Shown here piece after piece: positions 7,404 through 16,065 of a stretch of 64,000 nucleotides of DNA. Within the stretch, counting starts at the first letter, position 1. The number at the start of each line of letters is the position of its first letter. The notes below the pieces were generated by a model. The model had not been told where the DNA came from, searched no databases, and saw only the letters and a program-made list of their open reading frames with translations. The stretch spans positions 1 to 64,000 of the forward strand of contig NZ_JAHUTN010000002.1 in assembly GCF_019209935.1 (NCBI RefSeq), in the 5' to 3' direction. The stretch comes from Corynebacterium sp. TAE3-ERU16 (GTDB lineage: Bacteria; Actinomycetota; Actinomycetes; Mycobacteriales; Mycobacteriaceae). Position numbers and translations under genes: made by a program.

Positions 7404-7461
7404 ATTACTAACTTTACGCTACGGCCCCCCCGCCCGCAAGCAGCTTCACCGACCGGCGGGA

Positions 7462-7835
7462 TCATCCGGTTCCGGGGGGCGGTTCGGGTGTCTCCCCGCC
7501 ATCGCCTGGCCGGGACGACACCGTCGGCTGCTCCTCCCCGGCATCGCTCCCGACTTGTTCCTGCTCCCACCGTCTCCGGGTTTCCCAGGATTTGCGACTG
7601 TTGCGCAGTGACACCAGCCCGATGACGACGGGTGTCCACACCTTCGGGTGGTCGAGCAGCCATTCCAGCCATCAGGGTATCTCGTGGTCGGGCCAGGGGA
7701 GGCCGACGTCGGGTGGAAGTTCGATGATCCAGTCGAGGATCGTCTCAATGATGCGGCCGATGAGCAGCAGTAGCACCAGGGCTGCGATGACCCAGCCCCC
7801 CTCCCGCACCCAACGGGTAGAGCAGCCTTTTCCAT
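7462..7835 (-). pseudogene. Decayed small membrane-protein gene (frameshift plus in-frame TGA)
   Basis: ATG 7835 has an excellent ribosome site (GGAGGAG ending five bases before it) and opens MEKAALPVGCGRG. A G run in codons 11-14 then throws the frame out. One extra G would join it to a clear membrane helix (GWVIAALVLLLLIGRIIETI) and on to PWPDHEIP and TGA. After that TGA (7672-7674) the same frame continues as WLEWLLDHPKVWTPVVIGLV and a charged tail to a stop at 7462. This reads as one small two-helix membrane protein broken by a homopolymer indel and a nonsense codon. The alternative is that the helix belongs to the longer frame starting at 8190. Confidence 0.45.
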
Positions 7836-8190
7836 GGGGTCTCCTCCATCTGCCGGAACCGGTCTTCGGCAGGTGATCCGGGCGGTGGGTGAATTCGATG
7901 ACCCGGTCATTCCTGCGGAACAGAACGGAGCGGATCTCTTGGAGGATGTTCCTGTCGATTTTCAGGCAGGGCGCACTCTTGTTCCTCACCGTCCGGCTGT
8001 AGGTTCCGGAGGGGATCCGTTCGTCGATCCGCACCGTGATTGTCTGGGCCACGGGGAGCCGGCCCCGGATGGCACCGTCGACGGTGATGAGGATGCCGGC
8101 GGTCACGGCATCCCCGCGTCCGGCATCCCCGCGCCCGGCATCCCCGCGCCCGGACCGTCGCCGCGTCGATCCTGTTCCGCGGGTTTTCAC
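7672..8190 (-). CDS. Hypothetical protein with Gly/Arg/Asp repeats and C-terminal membrane helix (doubtful)
   Basis: An uninterrupted 172-codon frame from GTG 8190, nine bases after the stop of the upstream unknown gene. The N-terminus contains three GRGDA repeats from a 15-bp tandem repeat. The middle (ITVDGAIRGRLPVAQTITVR then IDERIPSGTYSRTVRNKS) is plausibly protein-like. The C-terminus is a membrane helix that may instead belong to the separate broken gene starting at 7835. I do not recognise a family. A shorter start, GTG at about 8106, would omit the repeats. Real coding status is uncertain. Confidence 0.35.
   Translation of the reverse strand: MKTRGTGSTRRRSGRGDAGRGDAGRGDAVTAGILITVDGAIRGRLPVAQTITVRIDERIPSGTYSRTVRNKSAPCLKIDRNILQEIRSVLFRRNDRVIEFTHRPDHLPKTGSGRWRRPHGKGCSTRWVREGGWVIAALVLLLLIGRIIETILDWIIELPPDVGLPWPDHEIP
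8106..8150. repeat. Three tandem 15-bp repeats
   Basis: CGGCATCCCCGCGTC followed by two copies of CGGCATCCCCGCGCC, i.e. three units differing by one base. On the minus strand each unit encodes GRGDA, in frame with the 172-codon reading frame. Short in-frame tandem repeats like this can change copy number by slippage. Confidence 0.9.
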
Positions 8191-8199
8191 CAGTGCTGG

Positions 8200-8550
8200 T
8201 CATCTCGCAGTTTCGGTGGCGCCTTTGAGGAAGGAGGACATAATCGTGACGCTGAAGATGGTGCTCTCCGCCCACTCAGCTTCCTTCTTCGTGTATTTGT
8301 CGTCACTGCCCCCAGATTCCTTGACAGCCTCGATGGCCTGTTTGTTCATCGGCCAGCCGGGGTCCAGTTCACATAGCTCACCGGGGCTGCCGAGAGTGAA
8401 TTCAATTTGGTCAATCTCGGGATGGACGAGGTGCCAGTTTTCCCAAAATAAGACACCCAATTCCGCATCCAAGATACGGGAGGGACTCGACAGAAGAACC
8501 AAACGCTCTGCAGTTGGTCTCTCAATTATTCCTTTTGCTCTCTTCCGCAC
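8200..8550 (-). CDS. Hypothetical protein, partner of the DUF3800 gene
   Basis: 116 aa, soluble, no signal or membrane segment, no domain recognised. It has an N-terminal basic stretch (MRKRAKGIIERPTAERLVLL) and a central WENWHLVHPEIDQIEFTLG segment. Its start overlaps the end of the DUF3800 gene by 29 bases in another frame, which implies translational coupling and a joint function. Base composition is low in GC like the DUF3800 gene, so both probably arrived together. Two-gene DUF3800 cassettes next to phage-integration sites are often accessory or defence genes, but no function can be assigned here. Confidence 0.6.
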   Translation of the reverse strand: MRKRAKGIIERPTAERLVLLSSPSRILDAELGVLFWENWHLVHPEIDQIEFTLGSPGELCELDPGWPMNKQAIEAVKESGGSDDKYTKKEAEWAESTIFSVTIMSSFLKGATETAR

Positions 8551-9439
8551 GTTCAGCGGCAGCCTTTATCTTTCTGAAAAAATCCGCACCACACTCACCC
8601 CGCAGAGTCTTACCTTCGACTCTTGGATAGACCCTTCGATCAAGTTCAAATATTTCACTATGGTTAAAATCATCTAAAGCACGACCACACAGGTGAACTT
8701 TTGATTCATATGTAAAAGGCTTCTTATTCTTTGCATAGCGATAACGTTCACAAACCCACCGATAGGACGAATCCTCAATTAACTGAAAATCAATTGCTCG
8801 AGTTACGAAGGCCGCAACCCAATCGGCAAACTGAATATTTGATGAGACCCTACTATCCAAATGCATTGGTGGCTCAACTATTCGCGCCATTTCTGGATGG
8901 TAGGACTGGCGAGAAAAAATATGGGCATACATATTTGCCACTCTATTTTTTCGCTCCGCCTCATTAATACTATCCATAAGAACCATGACTTTTTTACCAT
9001 GCGAATCACTATGTCTGGCAATCCTGTTCAGCGTTTCTTGCATCGCCAGTTTTTCACGTTCGACCGTATTTAATTCAGTCTGCTTCGGCGTTCCAAGAGG
9101 TTTTTCATCAACATAATAGAAGAGCGACCCCCCTAACCCACTCAAAAAATTCACTAAATGATCGAAGATCCTAAGATTCTCAGGATGCTCCTCTGCAGTG
9201 TCTGGGCGAAATAAGCCAGAACCTTTAACCTCCCAACGTCCAGGATGCTCTGCAGCATCATATTCTTTAGAAAAGCGCACCCTTTTCTGACTTGTGAACT
9301 CTTGGCCAAAATCGCGCGCAGAATCAGCCGGGATAATAAAACCCGCATACCCAAAAGCTGGTGAAGTATTATACTTGGAATGGGACTTAGAGATAAAAGC
9401 ACCTGGCTCACCTATCTCATCGATATACGCAAGAAACAT
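8522..9439 (-). CDS. DUF3800 domain protein
   Basis: 305 aa from ATG 9439 (MFLAYIDEIGEPG). The opening YIDE-x-G, the internal strand VLMDSINE and the late IQFADWVAAFVTRAI match the three acidic motifs of DUF3800, a family with a predicted RNase H-like fold found in mobile and phage-linked DNA. The GC content is far below the flanking smpB and ssrA. An extended -10 (TGCCATAAT; hexamer 9446-9451) ends six bases before the ATG, so the transcript is probably leaderless. It is followed by an overlapping unknown gene. Biochemical role unknown; nuclease activity is only a family-level prediction. Confidence 0.8.
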   Translation of the reverse strand: MFLAYIDEIGEPGAFISKSHSKYNTSPAFGYAGFIIPADSARDFGQEFTSQKRVRFSKEYDAAEHPGRWEVKGSGLFRPDTAEEHPENLRIFDHLVNFLSGLGGSLFYYVDEKPLGTPKQTELNTVEREKLAMQETLNRIARHSDSHGKKVMVLMDSINEAERKNRVANMYAHIFSRQSYHPEMARIVEPPMHLDSRVSSNIQFADWVAAFVTRAIDFQLIEDSSYRWVCERYRYAKNKKPFTYESKVHLCGRALDDFNHSEIFELDRRVYPRVEGKTLRGECGADFFRKIKAAAERAEESKRNN

Positions 9440-9445
9440 AGATAC

Positions 9446-9451
9446 ATTATG
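9446..9451 (-). promoter_or_regulatory. Extended -10 of the DUF3800 operon
   Basis: On the minus strand TATGCCATAATG: a TG-extended CATAAT hexamer six bases before ATG 9439. It sits only 18 bases beyond the smpB-side terminator hairpin, so the pair has its own promoter. Confidence 0.45.
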
Positions 9452-9469
9452 GCATACCCAAGAACGAGT

Positions 9470-9500
9470 AAAACCCCGAGCCATTATGACTCAGGGTTTT
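9470..9500. terminator. Terminator of the smpB transcript
   Basis: Inverted repeat AAAACCCCGAG / CTCAGGGTTTT (arms 9470-9480 and 9490-9500, one mismatch) with A and T flanks on both sides. It lies 112 bases downstream of the smpB stop and upstream of the DUF3800 start, insulating the two. Confidence 0.7.
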
Positions 9501-9612
9501 CTCGGTCGATGCTCGGGGCGCTATTTCAGCCCTAGCTTTCAATCAACATCATAAAACCAGTTCCATGTGCATGCAACCCTTGTTTTTACCCCCCACACCC
9601 CCGCACGGAAAA

Positions 9613-10104
9613 CTAGCCCTTGATGCCCTTGATGCGGCGCCCGAGCTCCCGGGTGATCTCCCGTTCCTCGGTGCGACGCTTGATGTCCTGGCGCTTGTCG
9701 TAGTCCTGCTTGCCCTCGGCGAGACCGAGCTCGACCTTCAGGCGTCCGCCGACGAAGTACAGCTTGAGGGGCACCAGCGTGCGCCGCCCGTCGCGGACCT
9801 TGCCCATGAGGGAGTCGATCTCACTGCGGTGCAGCAGGAGCTTGCGCGTGCGCCGGGGCGTGTGGTTCGTCCAGGAGCCGTGGGAATAGATGGGGATGTT
9901 GAGGTTGTGCAGCCACACCTCCCCGTTGTCGATCATGGCGAAGGAGTCGACGAGGTTGGCCTTGCCCTCACGCAGCGCCTTGATCTCGGTACCGACGAGC
10001 ACGATGCCGCACTCGTAGGTGTCGAGGATCTTGTAGTCGTGGCGCGCTTTCCGGTTGGTCGCGATCACCGGATTCTCGTTCGCCTTTTTCTTCTTCTTTG
10101 CCAT
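9613..10104 (-). CDS. smpB: SsrA-binding protein SmpB
   Basis: 163 aa RNA-binding protein that delivers tmRNA to stalled ribosomes. The conserved core is complete: NRKARHDYKILDTYECGIVL, GTEIKALREGKANL, the HNLNIPIYSHGSWTNHTPRRTRKLLL block and KLYFVGGRLKVELGLAEGKQDYDKR. The C-terminus ends in the basic helix-forming tail (RRTEEREITRELGRRIKG). The N-terminus has a poly-Lys stretch. It is the last gene after ftsE-ftsX on this strand, as in other corynebacteria; ssrA follows after an inserted accessory block. Confidence 0.97.
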   Translation of the reverse strand: MAKKKKKANENPVIATNRKARHDYKILDTYECGIVLVGTEIKALREGKANLVDSFAMIDNGEVWLHNLNIPIYSHGSWTNHTPRRTRKLLLHRSEIDSLMGKVRDGRRTLVPLKLYFVGGRLKVELGLAEGKQDYDKRQDIKRRTEEREITRELGRRIKGIKG

Positions 10105-10195
10105 AACCCGTCCGATGTTACCGCACCCGGTACGCGACGACGCCCGCCCCGATCACCGCGGCTGCGGGAGGGGCGGGCGTCATGAAACGCGGACG

Positions 10196-11098
10196 CTACT
10201 TGCGCACGTACAGGCGGAGGGTGACCTGCGCGGTGATCGCCGCGAACACGACACCGACGAGAGCGACGACGGGCGCGATGACCCAGATGTCACCGGTGGT
10301 GATGGGCGCGATGAGCTGCGAGTCGTAGAGCCCCTTCAGCGCCCTGTCGACGACGAAGCTCTTGCCCGCCATGAGCCCCGCCACCGCGAACACGGAACCG
10401 AGGAGAGTGGCGATGACGGCCTCGAGGACGAAGGGGGCCTGGGTGAACCAACGGGAGGCGCCGACCATGCGCATGATGGAGATCTCCTCACGGCGGCTGA
10501 AGGCGGCGATCTGCACCATGTTGGCGATGAGGAAGATCGCGGCGAGCGCCTGGATGGCGGCGACGAGGAAGGTGGCGTTCCGGACGGCGTCGAGGTTGTC
10601 GGTCGCGGACTGCAGATCGTCGATCTGGTCGATGACGGTGTCCACCTGCGGCAGATCACGGACCGGGTCGAGCGGCGAGGTGTCGAGCGGGTCCTCGAGG
10701 CGGACGTGGACCGCCGCGGGAAGAGCGTCCCGGGAGGTCGCCTCGACGAGTGTCGGGTCGGTGTCCTCGAACACCTCGACGAAGTGGTCGTAGGACTGTT
10801 CGCGGCTGCGGAAGATGACGGACTCGACCCCGTCTGCGCCGTCGAGTGCGTTGAGGACCTCGCGGCACGGCTCACTCGAGCAGTCGGAGTCGTTGGCGGA
10901 GATGTCCTCGTCGAGCTGCACCATCACCTCGACGCGATCGAGGTAGATGTCCTTGGTCCGTTCGGTCATGCCGGTGACCAGGAATCCTGTGGCGAGCAGC
11001 GCCAGGGAGATGGCCGTGGTGATGACCAGGGCGATGGTCATGGTGAGGTTCCGTCCCAGCCCCTGGAACGCCTCGCGGGCGACGAATCGGTATCGCAT
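10196..11098 (-). CDS. ftsX: Cell-division protein FtsX
   Basis: 300 aa permease-like partner of FtsE; in actinobacteria the FtsEX complex activates peptidoglycan hydrolases at the septum. One N-terminal transmembrane helix (LTMTIALVITTAISLALLATGFLV) is followed by an extracytoplasmic domain with a Cys pair (SDCSSEPC). Three C-terminal helices follow, including the conserved cytoplasmic loop RREEISIMRMVGAS. Start ATG 11098 gives the classical MRYRFVAREAFQGL N-terminus. It lies 38 bases downstream of ftsE. Confidence 0.95.
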   Translation of the reverse strand: MRYRFVAREAFQGLGRNLTMTIALVITTAISLALLATGFLVTGMTERTKDIYLDRVEVMVQLDEDISANDSDCSSEPCREVLNALDGADGVESVIFRSREQSYDHFVEVFEDTDPTLVEATSRDALPAAVHVRLEDPLDTSPLDPVRDLPQVDTVIDQIDDLQSATDNLDAVRNATFLVAAIQALAAIFLIANMVQIAAFSRREEISIMRMVGASRWFTQAPFVLEAVIATLLGSVFAVAGLMAGKSFVVDRALKGLYDSQLIAPITTGDIWVIAPVVALVGVVFAAITAQVTLRLYVRK

Positions 11099-11136
11099 GC
11101 TGTTTCTGATTCTCCTAGAGAGGTGACCGGGGTGGG

Positions 11137-11826
11137 TTAGTGTCCGACGCCGTAGACGCCGTGGGCGTCGTCGCGGACGAGCTTGCCGAGGTGCAGTTCG
11201 ATGACCCGGCGGCGCATCGCGTCGACGGCCTGCGCGTTGTGCGTTGACATGACGACGGTGGTGCCGGTGCGGTTGATCCGGTTGAGCAGCAGCATGATGT
11301 CGTTGGACGTCTCGGGGTCGAGGTTGCCGGTCGGTTCGTCGGCCAGCAGCACGAGGGGCCGGTTGACGAACGCCCGGGCGATGGCGACACGCTGCTGCTC
11401 GCCGCCGGAGAGCTCGGCGGGGAACCGGTTGCCCTTGGCCTCCAGCCCGACGAGTTCGAGGGTCTCGGGCACGAGCTTCTCGATGACGCTGCGCTTCTTG
11501 CCGATCACCTCGAGCGCGAACGCGACGTTGTCGTAAACGTTCTTCTTGGTCAGCAGCCGGAAATCCTGGAACACGTAGCCGACCCGCTGGCGCAGTTTAT
11601 TCACCTGGGCGCCGCGGAGCTTGTTCACGTGGAAGTCGCCGACCCGGATGTCCCCGGATGTCACGTTCTCCTCGCGGAGCATGAGTTGCAGGAACGTCGA
11701 CTTACCGGACCCGGAGGGCCCGATGAGGAAGACGAACTCCCCCTTGTCGATCTGCACCGAGACATTGTCCAGCGCGGGGCGGGTCGAGGTCTTGTACGTC
11801 TTTGTTACCTGGTCGAAGGTGATCAC
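11137..11826 (-). CDS. ftsE: Cell-division ATP-binding protein FtsE
   Basis: 229 aa ABC ATPase energising FtsX. Walker A is GPSGSGKST (residues 36-44), the signature [14 protein letters not shown] (139-152), Walker B LLADEP, and the switch His MSTH. I chose GTG at 11826 (reading MITFDQVTK) because a TAAGGT -10 lies seven bases upstream, indicating a leaderless start, and because homologues begin there. The frame stays open further upstream to 12069 without protein-like sequence. In relatives prfB lies directly upstream; here a transporter gene on the other strand intervenes. Confidence 0.95.
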   Translation of the reverse strand: MITFDQVTKTYKTSTRPALDNVSVQIDKGEFVFLIGPSGSGKSTFLQLMLREENVTSGDIRVGDFHVNKLRGAQVNKLRQRVGYVFQDFRLLTKKNVYDNVAFALEVIGKKRSVIEKLVPETLELVGLEAKGNRFPAELSGGEQQRVAIARAFVNRPLVLLADEPTGNLDPETSNDIMLLLNRINRTGTTVVMSTHNAQAVDAMRRRVIELHLGKLVRDDAHGVYGVGH

Positions 11827-12134
11827 ACCCGTCACCTTAGTTGATTGCAGCCACTGGCGAAACTCTGACCACTTCCTTGTCCGGACCTGTGGTACTACTG
11901 TGACCTGCGATTTCCCGGCGGACACCGCGACAGCCCGCGACGACCCGGCGTCGCGGGGAACCCGGGAACGGGTCCCACCCCGAAATCCAGCGGGGGGAAC
12001 GACAGCAGCTACCGTCGTCACGTGGTTCCAGCCTCGGTAAGGTACCCCGGACCGGGGTGCCGCCAACACCGCCCCACGCCATCAGCACCCGTACCCCCGT
12101 GGTCACGAACCGACACCAGGAGTCGCGAGAAGCA

Positions 12135-13853
12135 ATGACCGACAACAAGGTAACCACCACCCGGACACCGGACACCTCCACCGAAGACGGGAAGAAGCGG
12201 GAGCACGCGACCGGTTTCCTCGGGCTCGTCGAGCGCCTGGGGAACATGCTCCCCGACCCGTTCTGGCTCTTCGTGATCCTCTCCGGACTGGTCCTCGTCT
12301 CCAGCTTCATCGGCGAGAAGATCGGCATGACCGCCACGAACCCGTCCACCGGCGAGGAAGTGCGGGTGACCAACCTCCTGTCGGCGGAGGGACTCCAGCG
12401 GATGATCAACGAGGCGGTCCCGAACTTCACCTCCTTCCCGCCGCTCGGACTCATCATCATCGTGATGCTCGGTGTCGCCGTCGCCGAGCATTCGGGCCTG
12501 ATCGGTGCGGCCATCCGGGGCGCGATCGGCCGGGTCGGACCGACGATGCTCACGTTCGTCGTGGCGCTGGCCGGTGTCACCGGATCCATCGCCTCCGACG
12601 CCGTCTACGTGATCCTCATCCCCATCGGGGCCACCGCCTTCCGCCACGTCGGCCGCTCCCCCATCGTCGGCGCGATGGTCGCCTTCGCGGCGAGCTCCGC
12701 GGGCTTCAACTCCTCACTGATCCTCAACATCACCGACGTCCTCCTCGCCGGCCTGTCCACCTCCGCGGCGGAGATCGTCGAGCCCGGCTACGAGGTCTCG
12801 CCACTGGCGAACTACTTCTTCGTCGTCCCCTCCGCCGTGGTCCTGGCGCTCATCATCACCGCGGTCACCGAGCTGTTCGTGCGGAACAAGGCCCGCGAAC
12901 TCGTCGATCACGACGACGTCGACTACGAGGCCGCCAGCTTCGGCGAGACCCCACCGAACGCCTCGGACGGGGACACGGCACCCGATTCCGCGGAGAAAGA
13001 CGCCGACTCCGACGCCTCAACCGCGACCGGCACCGGGACCGACGACGCGGGAGAGACGGACGACGGTGAGGATCAGGACGAGGCACGTCTCGAACTCCAC
13101 GATGTGGAGAAGCGCGGCCTGGTCCGGGTCGCCGTCTGGTCCCTCGTGCTGCTGGCCGCCTACTTCGCCGCGATGTTCGTCCCCGGGTCACCCCTCCAGG
13201 GTGAGGACGGCGCCGTCATGGACTCACCGCTGATCCGCTCCATCGCCGTGGCCATCGCCCTGTACTTCCTCATCGTCGGCATCGTCTACGGGCGGGTCAC
13301 CGGAACCATCACCGAGGCGGCCGACGTCCCCGCGTTCATGGCCAAGGGGATCCAGACCCTCGTCCCCATGATGGTGCTGTTCTTCGCCGTCGCCCAGTTC
13401 CTCGCCTACTTCAACTGGTCCAACCTCGGTGTCTGGTCGGCGATCCACGGCGCAGAGCTGCTCTCCCGGGCGGACCTCCCCAACCCCGTCCTCTTCGGCC
13501 TCTTCGTCCTGCTAGTCGCCGTCCTGAACCTCATGGTGACCTCCGGTTCCGCACAGTGGGCGCTGATGAGCCCGGTGGTCGTCCCGATGATGATGTACGT
13601 GGGTGTCTCCCCCGAGGTCAGCCAGATGCTCTTCCGCATCGGCGACTCCCCCACCAACATCGTCACCCCGATGAGCCCCTACTTCGCGCTCGCGCTGACG
13701 TTCCTGCAGCGCTACTACAAGCGGGCCGGCATCGGGACACTGATGTCCCTGGCCCTGCCCTACTCCATCGCGATGCTGGTGGGCTGGTTCCTGTTCTTCC
13801 TCGTCTGGTACTTCCTCGGGCTGCCCCTCGGCCCCGGAGTGCCGGTGCGCTAG
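12135..13853 (+). CDS. AbgT-family transporter (p-aminobenzoyl-glutamate/antimetabolite exporter type)
   Basis: 572 aa inner-membrane protein of the AbgT family, whose members import p-aminobenzoyl-glutamate (E. coli AbgT) or export sulfonamide-type drugs (MtrF, YdaH). Hallmarks: GFLGLVERLGNMLPDPFWLFVILSG at the N-terminus, PPLGLIIIVMLGVAVAEHSGL, the re-entrant loop GSAQWALMSPVVVPMM and GDSPTNIVTPMSPYFAL. A cytoplasmic loop of about 70 residues near residues 275-320 is extremely Asp/Glu-rich, an unusual insertion. ATG 12135 is used; upstream in-frame codons are not family-like. It is inserted between ftsE and prfB, normally neighbours, and read against them. Confidence 0.9.
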   Translation: MTDNKVTTTRTPDTSTEDGKKREHATGFLGLVERLGNMLPDPFWLFVILSGLVLVSSFIGEKIGMTATNPSTGEEVRVTNLLSAEGLQRMINEAVPNFTSFPPLGLIIIVMLGVAVAEHSGLIGAAIRGAIGRVGPTMLTFVVALAGVTGSIASDAVYVILIPIGATAFRHVGRSPIVGAMVAFAASSAGFNSSLILNITDVLLAGLSTSAAEIVEPGYEVSPLANYFFVVPSAVVLALIITAVTELFVRNKARELVDHDDVDYEAASFGETPPNASDGDTAPDSAEKDADSDASTATGTGTDDAGETDDGEDQDEARLELHDVEKRGLVRVAVWSLVLLAAYFAAMFVPGSPLQGEDGAVMDSPLIRSIAVAIALYFLIVGIVYGRVTGTITEAADVPAFMAKGIQTLVPMMVLFFAVAQFLAYFNWSNLGVWSAIHGAELLSRADLPNPVLFGLFVLLVAVLNLMVTSGSAQWALMSPVVVPMMMYVGVSPEVSQMLFRIGDSPTNIVTPMSPYFALALTFLQRYYKRAGIGTLMSLALPYSIAMLVGWFLFFLVWYFLGLPLGPGVPVR

Positions 13854-13895
13854 AAACTGCGGCGCCCGGCCGCGGCGGAAAACCCCGCACACGGA

Positions 13896-13932
13896 GACGG
13901 CCCCCTCCCGAGACCTCGGGAAGGGGGCCGTC
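13896..13932. terminator. Bidirectional terminator between abgT-type gene and prfB
   Basis: Strong GC hairpin GACGGCCCCCT ... AAGGGGGCCGTC with an inner CCCGAG/CTCGGG stem, in the gap between two converging genes. Confidence 0.7.
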
Positions 13933-13987
13933 CTCACGTCCGGACAAGGCACGGAGGGCCCGGAGAGTATCCGGGGAACTATCCGGA

Positions 13988-15094
13988 TCAGCTCTCGGAC
14001 TGCTGCTGGGCCATCCGCCACCGGATGCCCGACTCGAGGAACCCGTCGATCTCCCCGTCGAGAACCTTCGACGGGTCGTTGACCTCGAAGTTGGTGCGCA
14101 GATCCTTCACCATCTGGTAGGGGTGCAGCACGTAGGAGCGCATCTGGTTGCCCCACGAGTTCGACCCGTCGCCCTTCAGGGCGTCAAGCTCGGCGCGTTC
14201 CTCCTGGCGCTTGCGCTCCAGGAGCTTGGCCTGCAGGACCCGCATCGCGGACGCCTTGTTCTGGATCTGCGACTTCTCGTTCTGACAGGTCACGACGATG
14301 CCGGTGGGCTCATGGGTCAGCCGGACCGCGGAGTCCGTCGTGTTGACAGACTGTCCACCGGGCCCGGAGGAACGGTAGACGTCGACGCGGATCTCGTTGT
14401 CGGGGATGTCGATGTGGTCGGTGGTCTCCACGACGGGCAGGACCTCCACCTCGGCGAAGGAGGTCTGGCGGCGCCCCTGGTTGTCGAACGGGCTGATCCG
14501 CACGAGGCGGTGGGTGCCCTGCTCGACGGAGAGCGTGCCGTAGGTGTAGTCGCCGTGGACGACGAAGGTGGCGGACTTGATGCCGGCCTCCTCCGCGTAG
14601 GAGATGTCGTAGATGTCGACCTTGTGCCCCGCCTTCTCGGCCCAGCGGGTGTACATGCGCATGAGCATCTCCGCCCAGTCCGCGGCGTCGACGCCGCCGG
14701 CGGCGGAACGGATGTTGATGACGGCCTCGCGGGCGTCGTACTCCCCGGAGAGCATCGTCTTGACCTCGTAGGCCTCGATGTCGGAACGCAGGTCGCGGCG
14801 CTCCTCGTCGACGAGGTCGGTGGACTCGTTCTCCTCCTCGGCGAGCTGGTACATGACCGGGAGGTCCTCGAGCCGCTGGCGGAGTTCCCCCACCTTGCGC
14901 AGCTCGGCCTGCATGTGCGACAGCTTCGAGGTGACCTGCTGGGCGTGCTCGGGATCGTCCCACAGCGTCGGGTCGGAGGCCTGTGCCTCGAGCTCGCGGA
15001 CGCGGTCGGCCATCGCTTCAGGGTCCATCACCTTCTCGATGGTGGTGAGCGTGGCGTCGAGTTCATTGAGGTCTGCGGTTACATCAGGTTGCAC
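13988..15094 (-). CDS. prfB: Peptide chain release factor 2
   Basis: 368 aa class-I release factor for UGA/UAA. The peptidyl-tRNA hydrolysis motif GGQ is in [20 protein letters not shown], and the SPF stop-codon recognition motif is in [15 protein letters not shown]. Unlike E. coli prfB there is no programmed frameshift: the frame is continuous from the start, as is usual in actinobacteria. GTG 15094 is preceded by TAGTGT (15103-15108) eight bases upstream, consistent with a leaderless transcript. It is divergent from the IMPase-family gene. Confidence 0.96.
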   Translation of the reverse strand: MQPDVTADLNELDATLTTIEKVMDPEAMADRVRELEAQASDPTLWDDPEHAQQVTSKLSHMQAELRKVGELRQRLEDLPVMYQLAEEENESTDLVDEERRDLRSDIEAYEVKTMLSGEYDAREAVINIRSAAGGVDAADWAEMLMRMYTRWAEKAGHKVDIYDISYAEEAGIKSATFVVHGDYTYGTLSVEQGTHRLVRISPFDNQGRRQTSFAEVEVLPVVETTDHIDIPDNEIRVDVYRSSGPGGQSVNTTDSAVRLTHEPTGIVVTCQNEKSQIQNKASAMRVLQAKLLERKRQEERAELDALKGDGSNSWGNQMRSYVLHPYQMVKDLRTNFEVNDPSKVLDGEIDGFLESGIRWRMAQQQSES

Positions 15095-15123
15095 AGTGGT
15101 TAACACTACCGTGACGGTGCACA

Positions 15124-16065
15124 ATGGGCAGCATGAGAGAGCAGTACCGGCGCAAGGACCCGTCAACCACCCCCACTCCCTCCACCGCACAGCCGGGAAT
15201 CCACCCGCCGAACCCGGTGCCCGCCGACCTCAGGGCGCTTTTCGGCACGGACATCCGTGCCCTGGTCTCCGCTTTCGTCGACACTCACCAGCATTCGACC
15301 GACCCGGAGCTCGCGTGTGCCCTGGTCGCCACCGCCGGTCAGCTCGCGCTCGCGATCCGGGACAGCGGGGGGCTCGGGGTGGACTACAAGACGTCCGTCT
15401 CCGACGTCGTCACGGAGGCGGACCGGGCCGCGGAGGAGTTCGTCGCGGAAGCGTTGTCCGCGCTCCGGCCGGATGACGGCCTCCTCGGCGAGGAAGGGGC
15501 GGCCAGGGAATCGGGGTCGGGCCGGACGTGGGTGATCGACCCGGTGGACGGCACCTACAACTTCACCGCCGGGTCGGACTACTTCTGTTCCGCGATCGCG
15601 CTCGTCGACGGCCCGCCGGCGGCCCCGACGCGGGTGCATTTCGGTGCCGTGCACCGTCCCTCCCACAACACCACCCATCTCGGCGGACCTGACCTACCCA
15701 CGACGGTGAACGGCCGCGCCGTCGCCCGGCTGGCCGAGGCTCCCGGTGCGGAGATCTCCCTCGCCACCTACATTCATCCGACGTTCCTGGCCGATGATGC
15801 GGTGCGCGGAGCATGGCTCGCGGTATCCACCCGCTTCGCGACGCTCCGGATGCTCGGGGCGGGTTCCATCGACCTCTCGGGGGTGGCGGAGGGACGTTTC
15901 GGGGCGTGGACCCAGCACAGTGTCGCGGACTGGGACTGGCTTCCGGGACGCGCTCTCGTCGAGGGCGCGGGAGGCGTGTGCCGGAAGGTGCAGGCGGGCG
16001 GAAGAACGTGGTGCGTGGCCGGGAACCGGCTCGTGGTGGAGGAGATCATCTCGGTCTGGTCCTGA
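15124..16065 (+). CDS. Inositol-monophosphatase family phosphatase
   Basis: 313 aa (310 if ATG 15133 is used). Mg-dependent phosphatase fold: metal-binding motif 1 at GLLGEEGA, motif 2 at [12 protein letters not shown], motif 3 near [19 protein letters not shown]. The position beside prfB corresponds to the corynebacterial impA-type gene. The substrate may be inositol phosphate, relevant to mycothiol and phosphatidylinositol synthesis, but other sugar phosphates are possible. A Pro-rich N-terminal extension of about 35 residues precedes the domain. HisN, a second family member, lies 4 kb downstream. Confidence 0.88.
   Translation: MGSMREQYRRKDPSTTPTPSTAQPGIHPPNPVPADLRALFGTDIRALVSAFVDTHQHSTDPELACALVATAGQLALAIRDSGGLGVDYKTSVSDVVTEADRAAEEFVAEALSALRPDDGLLGEEGAARESGSGRTWVIDPVDGTYNFTAGSDYFCSAIALVDGPPAAPTRVHFGAVHRPSHNTTHLGGPDLPTTVNGRAVARLAEAPGAEISLATYIHPTFLADDAVRGAWLAVSTRFATLRMLGAGSIDLSGVAEGRFGAWTQHSVADWDWLPGRALVEGAGGVCRKVQAGGRTWCVAGNRLVVEEIISVWS

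Noticed and set aside
8036..8677. Plus-strand frame of 213 codons across the DUF3800 region
   Set aside because: Antisense to the overlapping DUF3800 and partner genes, which have better starts and protein character.
13556..15103. A 515-codon plus-strand frame across the abgT-type/prfB boundary
   Set aside because: Covers the real prfB on the opposite strand and the terminator between the genes; sequence is not protein-like.
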